A stretch of DNA of 64,000 nt. Source: Anaerolineae bacterium (GTDB lineage Bacteria; Chloroflexota; Anaerolineae; Promineifilales; Promineifilaceae). Below, piece by piece: positions 16,585 through 25,708 of the stretch (its first letter is position 1; each line of letters starts with the position of its first letter). Where the stretch lies: contig JADLAX010000082.1 in the NCBI GenBank assembly GCA_020848035.1, positions 62,001-126,000 of the forward strand, in the 5' to 3' direction. A program made the position numbers and the translations under genes. Under the pieces are notes generated by a model that was given only the letters and a program-made list of their open reading frames with translations, was not told the DNA's origin and did not search any database.

Positions 16585-16938
16585 TTAACCTTCAAACTCC
16601 CAAATGGGTCGAATTTCGATGCTGCCGTCGCGGGCGCCGGGGATTTTGGCGGCCCACTGAATGGCCTCGTCCAGGTTTTCGCAGTTGAGCAGGTAGTAGC
16701 CGCCCAGCTGCTCCTTCGTCTCGGCAAACGGGCCATCGGTGCTGCTGATCTGGCCGTGGCGCACGCGTACGGTGGTGGCCGCGGTGGTGGGGTGCAGCGC
16801 TTCACCAGCGACCATCACGCCTGCCTGCCGGGCTTCGTTGGTGAAGGCAAAGTACTCACCCATGTTGGCTTCTTGGGCCTCGGGCGTACGCTGGGCATCT
16901 TGCTGCTCGTTGGTGTAAATCAGTAACAGGTATTGCAT
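16585..16938 (-). CDS. DGPF (YCII-related) protein, ECF42-linked, second copy
   Basis: 117 residues; paralogue of the neighbouring DGPF gene with the same core (STDGPFAETKEQLGGYYLLNC) and an N-terminal MQYLLLIYTNEQ strand. Two DGPF genes followed by the sigma factor gene, all on the minus strand, form the typical ECF42 neighbourhood. The first half (EYFAFTNEARQAGVMVAGEALHP) diverges from its sister. Function beyond the association is unknown. Confidence 0.86.
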   Translation of the reverse strand: MQYLLLIYTNEQQDAQRTPEAQEANMGEYFAFTNEARQAGVMVAGEALHPTTAATTVRVRHGQISSTDGPFAETKEQLGGYYLLNCENLDEAIQWAAKIPGARDGSIEIRPIWEFEG

Positions 16939-17070
16939 AATCGTTCTCCTTGCTGAGTAGGTGGGTTACGGCCGTTTCCGACCCTTTCTACCCATACGAC
17001 GAACAACCATCGACCAGATCGACACAAATCGACAACAAATTTCAAAATTGGTGAAGATTTAGGTGATAGG

Positions 17071-17134
17071 CCGCGGATTTCGCGGATTGGCGCGGATTTT
17101 TTATTTGTTCATCGTGAAAATCCGCGTAATCCGT
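17071..17134. repeat. Intergenic inverted repeat, 'cgcggatt' family
   Basis: gccgcggatttcgcggatt in one orientation and aatccgcgtaatccgtggc in the other. It fills the end of the 16939-17140 gap upstream of the DGPF gene and downstream of the sugar symporter. Confidence 0.7.
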
Positions 17135-17140
17135 GGCTAA

Positions 17141-18529
17141 CTATTTACGGCGAGCGGCGAGAGCGGCCAGGATTTCGGCGTGTTTTTCGCGAGTGATCGG
17201 GTAGCGGTAGACGATGGGAAAGCTGAGGAGCAAAATCACGGCTGGTACCAGGCTGACAAAAATGCGCAGGGCGGTGAGAACGGCCGTTGGCTGCTGCGGC
17301 AGGTTGGTCAAATCCTCAGCATTGATGTACCCGGCCGCTTCCAGGGCAAAGTTAGACAGCGCCAGCCCCAAGGAAATGCCCAGCTTTTGCAGGAAGACAA
17401 AAAAGCCGTAGTAAATGCCCTCGCGGCGCTGGCCGGTTTCCAGTTCGTCCAGCTCCACCACGTCGGGCAGCATGCTCCAGGGGATGAGGTAGCCGACGCT
17501 GACGCCCACGCCGGCCAACATCGCCAGCACCAGCAGCACGGTAAACTGCCCCGGCTGGACAAAAAAGAGGGCAATTTCCACAGCAATCCAGAAGCTCATC
17601 CCCACAAAGTAAACCTTTTGCTTGCCCCACTTCTGGCTCAGGCGCGACCAAACGATCAGGAAAATAAAGGCCGAAATTTGCAGGGCAAAGGCCAGCTGAA
17701 TGAATTGATCCTCGCCGCCCACCCAGTAACGCACGTAGAGCAGCATGTTGGCCTGGACAAACTGGATGCAGAGCCAGGACATCAAATAAATGGCGACAAC
17801 GTACAAAAACGGCCGATTCCGCAGGGCAATCTTCACGCCTTCCACAAAACCTGGGTCGTTTTCGGCCGTGTGGTCCTTAAAGTGATGCTCTTCTGTGTAG
17901 GCAAAGGTGATGAAGTTGCTCAGAACAATCACGCCGCCCATGACGGCCGCGCTGACGGCGTAGCCGGTGGTCACGCTGGGGAAGAGGCCGATGAGCACGT
18001 TGTGCACGGCCAGGGCGATCAGGCCGCCTAAAATGGAAAAGCTAAAGCGAAACGAATTCAGGCTGGTGCGCTCGTCGTAATCCTGCGAGAGTTCGGGGGT
18101 GAGGGCGGTGTAGGGGACGTTTACGGCCGTAAAACCCGTATCCAACAGCAGCGCCACCACCAGGTAATACCAAAACAGCCCGGTGTCGCTCAGATCCGGT
18201 ACCAGCCACTGCAAAAACCAGGCCAGGCCAAACGGCACCGCGCCAAACAGCAGCCAGGGGCGGCGGCGGCCCCAGCGTGTGTTCGTTTTGTCCGTCAGGC
18301 GGCCAATGAGCGGATCGTTGACGCTGTCCCAAATTTTGACGATGAGGAAGATAATGCCCGCCGCCGCCGGACGAATCCCGGCCACGTCCAGCAGAAAGGC
18401 ATTGAGGAAAAAGCCCTGAATGGCCGCCACCAGCGCGGAACCCAGGTCACCAACGCCAAAGGCTAATTTGCGGCCAAAACTGAGCCGGTTGGCGGGAGTT
18501 GCGGGGGGCGGAACAGCGGGAGCGGCCAT
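17141..18529 (-). CDS. GPH-family sugar:cation symporter (MFS)
   Basis: 462-residue polytopic protein, about 12 helices, of the glycoside-pentoside-hexuronide:cation symporter family (MelB/XylP type). Diagnostic loop after helix 2: WDSVNDPLIGRLTDKTNTRWGRRRPWL; the conserved acidic residue in this segment belongs to the cation site in MelB. The C-terminal half contains PWSMLPDVVELDELETGQRREGIYYGFF, also typical. The sugar cannot be deduced. A ROK-family sugar kinase gene lies 2 kb away and might act downstream, but it is in a separate transcript. Confidence 0.9.
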   Translation of the reverse strand: MAAPAVPPPATPANRLSFGRKLAFGVGDLGSALVAAIQGFFLNAFLLDVAGIRPAAAGIIFLIVKIWDSVNDPLIGRLTDKTNTRWGRRRPWLLFGAVPFGLAWFLQWLVPDLSDTGLFWYYLVVALLLDTGFTAVNVPYTALTPELSQDYDERTSLNSFRFSFSILGGLIALAVHNVLIGLFPSVTTGYAVSAAVMGGVIVLSNFITFAYTEEHHFKDHTAENDPGFVEGVKIALRNRPFLYVVAIYLMSWLCIQFVQANMLLYVRYWVGGEDQFIQLAFALQISAFIFLIVWSRLSQKWGKQKVYFVGMSFWIAVEIALFFVQPGQFTVLLVLAMLAGVGVSVGYLIPWSMLPDVVELDELETGQRREGIYYGFFVFLQKLGISLGLALSNFALEAAGYINAEDLTNLPQQPTAVLTALRIFVSLVPAVILLLSFPIVYRYPITREKHAEILAALAARRK

Positions 18530-18621
18530 TAAAATAACCTCATGTTCACTGATTTTTTGTCGTGCCAGTTGGGTCTATTTTCTATCACGCTTTGCCTGGA
18601 TTGCCAATCAGCGACCACTTT

Positions 18622-19527
18622 TTACAATGGCCATTGGGCAACGGTCGTTGCCAATCCTTCATCCCCCGCCAGATTACTGAAAAAGGTGTGCATATCGCCC
18701 TGCAAACTGGCCAGATCGTCCAGCGTGGCGCTGGCTTCGGTCGGGGTGAGCAGGTGGCGTGCCTGCAAAAAGCGCAGCCAGGTGGGTAGCAGGGTGAAGA
18801 GGGCGGCGGCGGGATACGGCCGTACCGCCTCATAATTCAGCAGCTTGGCCAGAAAGCGCGGCAAGGTGTCGCTGTCTGGGGCCAGCGGGTGCGGGTTGGG
18901 CTTGGGCCGGATAATCGGGCGGCCCTGGCGCATCAAATCGCCCAGGTCCTGGCGCGGGTTGAGCTGCCCGGTGCGCCGTTCGACAAAGTAGGTGGGCAGC
19001 AGCTGGCGGATGAGGTGGGAACGGCCGTACGCCACCTCCGCCTCTTTGTGGGCAAAGGCCAAAAACTCAAGCATCAGCGCTGCCATATTTTGCGGTGGGT
19101 ACTCGGCCAGGTGCTCCAGCTCCCACTGGTATTGCGTGTAGCCAGCCAGGTGGGCCAGATAGCGGTTCAGCGCCTCCGCCTCAATTGGCACGATGGCTTG
19201 CAGCGCGGCGATCAGCTCAGGTGGTGCCGTGGCGCTGTCGGCCGGATTGCTCTCTAAAAATTGGAAAATCAGCGCGTCCAGCAGCAGGGCGGCGACGGTT
19301 TGCAGCTGCCATTCGCTGGCGCTTTTTCCGGCCTTCAGCCTGGCGTGGGCAGTTTGCAGCAGGTGGATGAGCGAGGCCAGCTGGTTGTGGTAACTGAGCA
19401 TGTCGGTGGTGTGTTGGAAAACGGCCGTTTCCTCCACCACCGCCTCGCCAACCGCAGCCAGCACCTCCCGCCGTGCCGTCTCGTCCAATGGTTTGAATTC
19501 TTGCCAGGTTATCGACCTTCCCATCAC
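18622..19527 (-). CDS. Uncharacterised helical protein
   Basis: 301 residues (or 300 from the second Met), no recognised domain. It is rich in Ala/Leu and predicted almost wholly helical, with segments such as LLLDALIFQFLESNPAD and FLARLLNYEAVRPYPAAALF-like stretches but no signal peptide or clear membrane span. Composition and ACGGCCGT content match its neighbours, so it is a resident gene. Lies between the GPH symporter and an RlmK-like methyltransferase on the same strand, separated from each by about 100 bp; co-transcription is possible. Confidence 0.65.
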   Translation of the reverse strand: MMGRSITWQEFKPLDETARREVLAAVGEAVVEETAVFQHTTDMLSYHNQLASLIHLLQTAHARLKAGKSASEWQLQTVAALLLDALIFQFLESNPADSATAPPELIAALQAIVPIEAEALNRYLAHLAGYTQYQWELEHLAEYPPQNMAALMLEFLAFAHKEAEVAYGRSHLIRQLLPTYFVERRTGQLNPRQDLGDLMRQGRPIIRPKPNPHPLAPDSDTLPRFLAKLLNYEAVRPYPAAALFTLLPTWLRFLQARHLLTPTEASATLDDLASLQGDMHTFFSNLAGDEGLATTVAQWPL

Positions 19528-19540
19528 TCAATACCTTAAA

Positions 19541-19650
19541 ATTGTCATGCTGAACGGAGTGAAGCATCCCGCAAGGATCCTATAACAAGAACTTTTCCCA
19601 AACCAAGGCTTACAAATTCTCAAGCGGGCAGACTGCTTCGTTCCGGCAGC
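19541..19650. repeat. Dispersed repeat, 'tcatgctgaacggagtgaagcatc' family
   Basis: tgtcatgctgaacggagtgaagca at the left and a decayed mirror (actgcttcgttccggcagcctc) at the right flank about 60 bp. The pattern resembles widespread dispersed palindromes reading 'tgtcatgctgagcggagtcgaagcatc'. It fills the gap between two minus-strand genes. Confidence 0.65.
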
Positions 19651-19651
19651 C

Positions 19652-20581
19652 TCACCGTTTTTCAATGCGCCAGCAGCGGTGGATTTTGTCGTTGCGAAAA
19701 TCCTCAGGAATGGTTTGCGCGGTGATGTCCTTTGCCTGGAATCCACGAGGCAGCGCCGTCTCCTCCAGCGTAAAGCCGCGTGAGTTGGTGCTAAAAATAA
19801 GCGTGCCGCCGCGTGCCAGGCGGTTCAGGCACGCCTGGATCAGCTCAGCATGGTCACGATCGACCGAAAAAGAGCCGCGGTTCATTCGTTTGGAATTGCT
19901 GAACGTGGGCGGATCGCACACGATGAGATCGTAGCTGCGTTTGTCGGTGGCCAAAAAGTGGAAGCAGTCATCGGCAATCACCCGATGCTGATCACTTTCC
20001 CGGATGCCGTTGTGCTTCAAGTTGCGCACCGCCCAGCCACAGTAATTTTTGCTCAGGTCCACCGTGGTAGTGGCTTTGGCGCTGCCCGCTGCGGCATAAA
20101 TCGTAAAAGATCCGGTGTAGGCAAACAGATTGAGGACCCGTGTGCCGCCCGCCATCTCACGCACCAGCACCCGCGTGGGACGGTGATCCAGAAAGAGGCC
20201 CGTGTCCAGGTAGTCGCTCAAATTGACCTCAAAATGAAGGCCGTGTTCCTGCACCAGCCGAGTATGGCTCTGTTTGCCAAACCGTTCGTACTGCTGCTGT
20301 AAACCCCGCTGCACGGCCCGGGTCTTGACAAATATTTGCCGGGGTGCCAATTCCAGCGCCGCCTGAATCTGCTCCAGGGCGTCCTGGTGCCATGTCTCAT
20401 CGTCTTCGGCACTGCGCTCATACAGCCAGACCACCGCCTCGCCGTCGTACCAGTCGACGATGAGCGGGTACTCTGGAATGTCTCGCTCGTAGAGGCGGTA
20501 ACAGCTAATATCGTTACGGCTGGCCCACTTACGTAGGTGGCGGAAGCGCTTTTGCAGGCGGTTGGCTAGCATGTTAGACAT
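19652..20581 (-). CDS. RlmK-like class I rRNA methyltransferase (stand-alone)
   Basis: 309 residues. Architecture matches the C-terminal half of E. coli RlmKL (m7G2069 of 23S rRNA): an N-terminal substrate domain (about 1-110), then an SAM-binding Rossmann fold with NLFAYTGSFTIYAAAGSA and the catalytic-loop segment CDPPTFSNSKRM. The THUMP-RlmL half is absent, so only the K-type activity is expected. The RlmI (m5C) family shares the fold but usually has a PUA domain, which is not seen. A start at the second Met (residue 4) is equally plausible. Confidence 0.85.
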   Translation of the reverse strand: MSNMLANRLQKRFRHLRKWASRNDISCYRLYERDIPEYPLIVDWYDGEAVVWLYERSAEDDETWHQDALEQIQAALELAPRQIFVKTRAVQRGLQQQYERFGKQSHTRLVQEHGLHFEVNLSDYLDTGLFLDHRPTRVLVREMAGGTRVLNLFAYTGSFTIYAAAGSAKATTTVDLSKNYCGWAVRNLKHNGIRESDQHRVIADDCFHFLATDKRSYDLIVCDPPTFSNSKRMNRGSFSVDRDHAELIQACLNRLARGGTLIFSTNSRGFTLEETALPRGFQAKDITAQTIPEDFRNDKIHRCWRIEKR

Positions 20582-20597
20582 GGGTTATTGACCTGAA

Positions 20598-20638
20598 TGA
20601 ATGGGACGCAGATTAACGCAGATAAGAAGAATTAGCGT
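20598..20638. repeat. Half-copy of 'cgcagatt' intergenic repeat
   Basis: gacgcagattaacgcagata units, one orientation only, in the divergent gap between the methyltransferase and the ROK kinase. Confidence 0.55.
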
Positions 20639-20695
20639 TCATGGTCGTCCTCAAATTTTGATAGTTGAGACTGGAGTATAACAAAAGGTGGCGGA

Positions 20696-21610
20696 ATGAC
20701 AGGGTTGATTTTGGTGTGTGACTTTGGCGGGACGAAGCTGTCGGCGGCGGTGATTGAGGAAGCAGCCGTAAACGAGCCCGATGCTGCCTGGCGCGGCCAC
20801 CTGCGCCGCTTGTCGCCGCCGGGGGCTTCAGCGCAAACGGACATTGAGATGATGATCGGGATGGGGTGGGAATTGCTGGGCGGAGAACGGCCGTCCCACA
20901 TCGGCATTAGCTTTGGCGGCCCGGTTGATTATCAATCCGGCGTGGTGCGCCTGAGCCATCACGTACCTGGCTGGGAAAATGTGCCCATCCAGCAGCTGTT
21001 TGCTGATGCGTTTCATGCCCCCACCTGGGTCGACAACGACGCCAACGTGGCTGCCCTGGGTGAATGGCGCTTTGGCGCGGGCCGTGGCGTAGCCGATCTG
21101 CTCTATGTGACGGTGAGTACGGGCGTAGGCGGCGGCTGGATTTTGGATGGACGGCCGTATCGCGGCGCAACCGGCATGGCGGGCGAAATTGGCCACACAG
21201 TGGTGGACCCCAACGGACCGCTGTGCCTGTGCGGTAAGCAGGGCTGCGTGGAACGGCTGGCGTCTGGGCCGTACATGGCCCACGATGTGGCCCTGGCGCG
21301 CGGCCTGCCGCCGGAGGAGGTTACCGGGCAGTTGGTGGCAGAATGGGCGGCGGCGGGGGAGGCAACGGCCGTTGCCATCCTGGAACGCGGGGCACGGGGT
21401 CTGGGTGTTGGCCTGGGTAATGCGGCCAATTTGCTCAATCCCAGCCGGATTGTGCTGGGCGGCGGCGTGACCAAATCGGGCGAACGATGGTGGCAGTGGG
21501 TGCGTGAAGCGGCCCAGCTGACGGCGCTACCGGAAGTGAAATTTGATGTTGTTCCGGCTCAATTAAGCGACGATGCACCACTGTGGGGAGCCGTCGCCTT
21601 AGCCGAGTAA
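20696..21610 (+). CDS. ROK-family sugar kinase (glucokinase-like)
   Basis: 304 residues. ATP-binding DFGGTKLSAAV at the N-terminus; DNDANVAALGEW contains the catalytic Asp (WVDND); the ROK zinc motif appears as CLCGKQGCVE after GEIGHTVVD. No helix-turn-helix domain, so a kinase rather than a NagC/XylR-type repressor. Likely phosphorylates glucose or a related hexose/hexosamine with ATP. AAAGGTGG precedes ATG. Confidence 0.9.
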   Translation: MTGLILVCDFGGTKLSAAVIEEAAVNEPDAAWRGHLRRLSPPGASAQTDIEMMIGMGWELLGGERPSHIGISFGGPVDYQSGVVRLSHHVPGWENVPIQQLFADAFHAPTWVDNDANVAALGEWRFGAGRGVADLLYVTVSTGVGGGWILDGRPYRGATGMAGEIGHTVVDPNGPLCLCGKQGCVERLASGPYMAHDVALARGLPPEEVTGQLVAEWAAAGEATAVAILERGARGLGVGLGNAANLLNPSRIVLGGGVTKSGERWWQWVREAAQLTALPEVKFDVVPAQLSDDAPLWGAVALAE

Positions 21611-21640
21611 TGATATTGTAAGGTTTTGTCACGATTTATT

Positions 21641-21649
21641 TGCTATAAT
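21641..21649 (+). promoter_or_regulatory. Extended -10 promoter upstream of subtilase
   Basis: TGCTATAAT (TGn extension plus perfect TATAAT), with only a weak -35. It would start transcription about 300 nt before the subtilase start. Confidence 0.6.
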
Positions 21650-21952
21650 AACCCCCGCGATACACTTGTTAAACACCGAAGTCAACTTGCAACAGCGGCC
21701 ATCCCGCCAAAGTAAACCATTTTCATAAGCCGATGCGCCTAGAAGCAGCGAACTTTTTGAGTTAACCCAAGCCAGTGTTACAGCCCGTTCTGTCGACACG
21801 GCTTTTTTTGCGTTAAATCAAGTCTTGGGAGGTGATGCTTAAGAATAAAACCGGTCCATCGTCCAATCCTTTGTGATATGGGGAGCCAGCTTTAGGATGA
21901 AAGCATGAGAATTGCTCAACTTTTATCACCTGTATTTCGGAGGAAAACAAAA
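21650..21952 (+). promoter_or_regulatory. Long 5' leader with terminator-like hairpin, unassigned
   Basis: The leader is roughly 300 nt. A hairpin at 21769-21804 (agcc-a-gtgt pairing with acacggct) is followed by TTTTTTT (to 21809), which would terminate transcription 140 nt before the gene, followed by another ribosome-site-like GGGAGGTGAT (about 21828). It resembles a regulated leader but matches no riboswitch consensus I know; cyclic di-GMP-I was considered and rejected. Confidence 0.4.
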
Positions 21953-24900
21953 GTGCTTAACTCGATAAAGCCTATATCCCACAAAAACAAACTTAGTTTG
22001 GTGCTCATTGTTTTGCTGTTGGTGAGCATTGTTTCCCTGGTCCAGGCGGATACCCAGCCGTCACGCCCGGCGCGTGCGCTGCCCGCCTCTATCGCGGCCA
22101 ACCAGCTGGATTCGCCCCTTTCTTTAGATAACGCCACGGCTTTGCTCAAGCTCGACCAGAGCCTGATTGGCACAACTGGCACAGCACAGGTCATTGTGCG
22201 CTTTAGCGAACCAGCTGTAGCCCGGGCGGCGGCCAGCGGGGTTCAATCTCGCCCGGCCCAGGCGGCGCTGCGAGATCGGATTCAGGCGCAGCAAGATGCC
22301 TTTGTGGCCGCAGCCACCAGCCGTGACGCCAATGCACGTGTACTGGGCAGCACCCGTGTTGCCCTGAATGCCGTGATGATGAGCGTGGATACGGCCGTTC
22401 TCGCTGAACTGGCCGCCAATCCCGATGTTGTTTCCATCAACCCCATTGTTGATTACGAAATGGACCTGAGTGAAACCGTGCCCTACATCGGTGCCACCAA
22501 TGTCCAGAATATGGGCTATGACGGCTCCGGCGTTCGCGTGGCTGTTCTGGACAGTGGTATTGATTATTACCATGTGGCGCTTGGTGGTTCTGGCAGCGTT
22601 GATGATTACAACAACGACGATCCCTCTGTGATCGAACCGGGCAGCTTCCCCACTGCCAAAGTGGTAGGTGGGTATGACTTCGTTGGTTCTGACTGGGTGA
22701 GCGGTTTGCCCACCGTGCCCGATGCAGATCCGTTGGATGACGGTCCTGGCTCCGGTCATGGCACCCACGTTGCCCACATCATCGGTGGTGAAGGTGGTGT
22801 GGCCCCTGGCGTTGACCTGTACGCTGTGAAAGTATGTTCTTCGATCAGCACCTCGTGCAGCGGCGTTGCCTTGATTCAGGGTATGGAATTTGCGGTTGAC
22901 CCCGATGGCAATGGTGATCCGTCTGACCATGTGGACATCATCAATATGTCCCTGGGTTCCGACTACGGCCAGCCGTTTGATGATGATCTGTCGGCGGCGG
23001 TGGAAAATGCAACGGCCGCTGGCGTGCTCACGGTTGCTTCTGCCGGTAACGGCGGCGACAAACCATACATTCAGGGTTCTCCGGCGGCAGCGCCAAGTGC
23101 GCTGTCCGTAGCGCAGACCCAGGTTCCGTCGGCTGCTTTGCAGCTGATCACCGTGAACGGTGTGGACTATGCTGCGGTGTTCCAGCCCTGGGCGGTCTCC
23201 CCGACCAGTGCTATTTCGGGTCCTGTGCAATATGGTGATGGCGCTGGTGGCAACCTGAACGGTTGTGCGCCTTTTGCCGCTGGCTCGCTGACCGGCCTCG
23301 TGGTTCTGGTTGATCGCGGTGCCTGTAACTTCACGCTGAAAGTCCAAAATATCGGTGATGCCGGCGGTGTGATTGGTATCATTGGCCTGATCGCTCCTGG
23401 CGCACCCTTCTCCGGTGGCGACGGTGGCGACCCAGTTGCCATCCCCGGTTACATGGTCAGCCAGGCTGACGCCAATGCCATCAAAGCGGCCGCTGGCGCA
23501 ACCGGTACAGTTGATCCCAATAACCAGCTGGCGTTGGTTGGCCAGATGGTCGGCTCTTCGGCTCGTGGCCCGCAGCATGAATCCACCACCCTGTTGAAGC
23601 CAGAAATTGGCGCACCGGGGGCCTCCGTGTCGGCTATTGCTGGCACCGGCACGGGCACTGGCCCGTTTGGCGGTACCTCTGGCGCTGCGCCGATGGTGGC
23701 TGGTTCGGCGGCGCTGCTGCTGCAATCTGCCCCGCATCTGGGTCCGCTGGAAGCCAAAGCGACCCTGATGAACAATGGCGAAACCAACATTGACACCGAT
23801 CCCTTCACCGGGTTGGCCCCTGTGGCCCGCATTGGTGGTGGTGAGGTGCGCATTGACCGGGCAGTTGGCGCTTCTGCGGCGGCCTGGGAAGATGGCGGCG
23901 CTTCTGGTGCGTTGAGCTTCGGTTTTGTCGATGTGGCCAACAACACGGTTGTATTGAACAAAACCGTGCGGGTACGCAACTACTCGAATGAAACGATCCG
24001 CTACAACATTGTGCCAACCTTCCGCTATCAGGATGACATCGACAACGGCGCGGTTGAAGTAAGCGCCCCGTCGACTCTGCGGGTTCCGGCTGGACAGGAC
24101 AGAACCTTCAATGTTCGACTGACCATTGATGGCGAACTGCTGCGGGGTAACTTTATGAACTCCGGCAGTATGGGTGCTGATCCGTCTGGGTTGACCCTGA
24201 ACGAGTATGATGGGTACCTGATTCTGGATGACGGTTCCCATCCCATCCACCTGGCCTGGCACGTGCTGCCGCGGCAAGCGTCCAACGTGGTTGGTTCGCC
24301 GATTCTGCGGTTCAACCGTGATGGTGAAGCTACCACCAATTTAAGCAACACAGGTGTGGGCACGGCACAAATTGATGCCTATGCGCTGCTGGCTACCAGC
24401 CCGGATCAACCGGAAGGTGCGATGGGCGCTCAATCCCCGACCCCCGACATCCGTGCGGTTGGTATCAACACCTTCCCGGTTCCGGCAGGTTTCTGTTCGG
24501 CTGAAGAGTCGTTCATCTGGGCCTTTGCCATCAACACCTGGGAACGGCAGGAGCACCTGCTCCCGGTTAGCCACCAGGTTTACCTGGACACCAACCAGGA
24601 CGGCATTGACGATTACGTCATTCTTAACCGTGACCTGAGTGGTTTGGGCACCATCTCCGACGGCCGTCAGGTGGCCTGGGCGTTGGATCTGGCAACGGGC
24701 AGCGCTTCGGCGTTCTTCTTTGCTGAGCATTCCATGAACACGGGCAATACCGTTCTGTTGGTCTGCGCCGAGCAAATTGGCCTTTCTGCGGCCGATATGC
24801 TGGCTACTAACGTCAACATGTACGTGGTGGCGCAGGACTTCTACTTCGGTGGGCCTGGCGACCTGGTGGATGGTCTAACCGTGACCCCGTTGGGCGAGCG

Positions 24901-25087
24901 CTACTTCGGTGTGACCGCCGATATCGCTGGCAAGTCCACCGGCTCCCTGACGACGATCGACTTCGGTCTCTTCCCCGGCAATACCCCCGAACACGGCTTG
25001 CTGCTGGTTACCAATGGTGACCGTGGCGCAGGCGCGCGCGGTGGTGCCACCGAGGCTACCGAGGCTCTGCTGTTTACGGCCCCGTAA
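21953..25087 (+). CDS. Secreted PA-domain subtilisin-like serine protease (S8)
   Basis: 1044 residues from GTG 21953, chosen because GGAGG lies 9 nt upstream (21939-21943) and the resulting signal peptide is typical; an ATG at 21905 would add 16 residues. Order: signal peptide, inhibitor-I9-like propeptide (VIVRFSEP...DVVSINPI), S8 catalytic domain with triad Asp200 (VLDSGID), His272 (GHGTHVA) and Ser576 (GTSGAAPMVAG), a PA domain inserted between His and Ser (VVLVDRGACNFTLKVQN), and about 450 residues of beta-sandwich C-terminus. Probably self-processed outside the cell and used for protein degradation. Two hairpins follow the stop. Confidence 0.94.
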   Translation: MLNSIKPISHKNKLSLVLIVLLLVSIVSLVQADTQPSRPARALPASIAANQLDSPLSLDNATALLKLDQSLIGTTGTAQVIVRFSEPAVARAAASGVQSRPAQAALRDRIQAQQDAFVAAATSRDANARVLGSTRVALNAVMMSVDTAVLAELAANPDVVSINPIVDYEMDLSETVPYIGATNVQNMGYDGSGVRVAVLDSGIDYYHVALGGSGSVDDYNNDDPSVIEPGSFPTAKVVGGYDFVGSDWVSGLPTVPDADPLDDGPGSGHGTHVAHIIGGEGGVAPGVDLYAVKVCSSISTSCSGVALIQGMEFAVDPDGNGDPSDHVDIINMSLGSDYGQPFDDDLSAAVENATAAGVLTVASAGNGGDKPYIQGSPAAAPSALSVAQTQVPSAALQLITVNGVDYAAVFQPWAVSPTSAISGPVQYGDGAGGNLNGCAPFAAGSLTGLVVLVDRGACNFTLKVQNIGDAGGVIGIIGLIAPGAPFSGGDGGDPVAIPGYMVSQADANAIKAAAGATGTVDPNNQLALVGQMVGSSARGPQHESTTLLKPEIGAPGASVSAIAGTGTGTGPFGGTSGAAPMVAGSAALLLQSAPHLGPLEAKATLMNNGETNIDTDPFTGLAPVARIGGGEVRIDRAVGASAAAWEDGGASGALSFGFVDVANNTVVLNKTVRVRNYSNETIRYNIVPTFRYQDDIDNGAVEVSAPSTLRVPAGQDRTFNVRLTIDGELLRGNFMNSGSMGADPSGLTLNEYDGYLILDDGSHPIHLAWHVLPRQASNVVGSPILRFNRDGEATTNLSNTGVGTAQIDAYALLATSPDQPEGAMGAQSPTPDIRAVGINTFPVPAGFCSAEESFIWAFAINTWERQEHLLPVSHQVYLDTNQDGIDDYVILNRDLSGLGTISDGRQVAWALDLATGSASAFFFAEHSMNTGNTVLLVCAEQIGLSAADMLATNVNMYVVAQDFYFGGPGDLVDGLTVTPLGERYFGVTADIAGKSTGSLTTIDFGLFPGNTPEHGLLLVTNGDRGAGARGGATEATEALLFTAP

Positions 25088-25109
25088 AGACAGTTTGAAT
25101 AAGTGACTG

Positions 25110-25195
25110 TTCGGTTGGCGAGTGATTTCGCTCGCCAACCGAATGGCAAAACGTAGCAAAAGAGTGAAGCGGCAGACAACTGCCGCTTCATTGTT
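25110..25195. terminator. Two hairpins, bidirectional terminator between convergent genes
   Basis: First hairpin: 13-bp perfect stem 25110-25122/25131-25143. Second: 10-bp stem 25165-25174/25181-25190, with ttgttt on the plus side and ctcttttg on the minus side. They separate the subtilase from the convergent lipoprotein gene. Confidence 0.7.
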
Positions 25196-25207
25196 TATGG
25201 GGTCCAG

Positions 25208-25708
25208 TTATGAGGTGGGTGTGCCCACGGCGGGGGGCTGCGGCAGGGCGTTTTGGCAAAGGATGACGTAGCCAGTGTCGGCGGCGTGGTAATTGTAGGT
25301 ACGGCCGTCCACCTCCAGCACAATGCGGTACCCTTCAACCGTCGCCTGGGTGTATACCTCGCCTGGCTGCGGGCAGCCCAACGCGCCATCGTTCCAGACC
25401 ACCGCCTCGGCCTGCACAACCGTAATTGCTTCTCGGGCAACGGCCGTTGTCTGGGTGAGATGGTCGAAAACGGCCGTCAGGATTTCTGCGGGCAGTTCGC
25501 TCACAACCGGCGTGGCGTCGGTGGTGGGCACGGCTTCAACTGCCGGGGTGGTGAGCGGTGTCAGGCGAATAGGGGAGTTGTCCTGCGTGGGAACAACTGT
25601 TGCCTCTGGTGGGGCGGTGGCTTGGGTGTTGTTGTCGGCGGTGGCGGTGCAGGCTGTGCCAATCATGATAAGCAGCGTGAGTAAAGCCCATAATTTCAAT
25701 CGTTTCAT
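25208..25708 (-). CDS. Small lipoprotein, unknown function
   Basis: 166 residues from ATG 25708, which has an excellent AAAGGAGC ribosome site; upstream in-frame codons are not part of the gene. Lipobox LLIMIGTAC. A Thr/Pro-rich linker (residues about 25-65) tethers a roughly 95-residue domain with WNDGALGCPQPGEVYTQATVEGYRIVLEVDGRTYNYH, a pattern seen in uncharacterised bacterial surface proteins. Probably anchored on the outer face of the cytoplasmic membrane. Divergent from the DUF123 gene. Confidence 0.78.
   Translation of the reverse strand: MKRLKLWALLTLLIMIGTACTATADNNTQATAPPEATVVPTQDNSPIRLTPLTTPAVEAVPTTDATPVVSELPAEILTAVFDHLTQTTAVAREAITVVQAEAVVWNDGALGCPQPGEVYTQATVEGYRIVLEVDGRTYNYHAADTGYVILCQNALPQPPAVGTPTS

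Noticed and set aside
21650..21810. Cyclic di-GMP-I or another known riboswitch before the subtilase
   Set aside because: Some GEMM-like fragments (gccaaag, taaacc) are present but not in the required order or spacing; left as an unassigned leader.
22124..24277. 717-codon ORF antisense to the subtilase
   Set aside because: Shadow of a GC-rich gene; low-complexity His/Arg/Gly-rich translation, no domain. The same applies to the 596-codon antisense ORF at 33305-35095.
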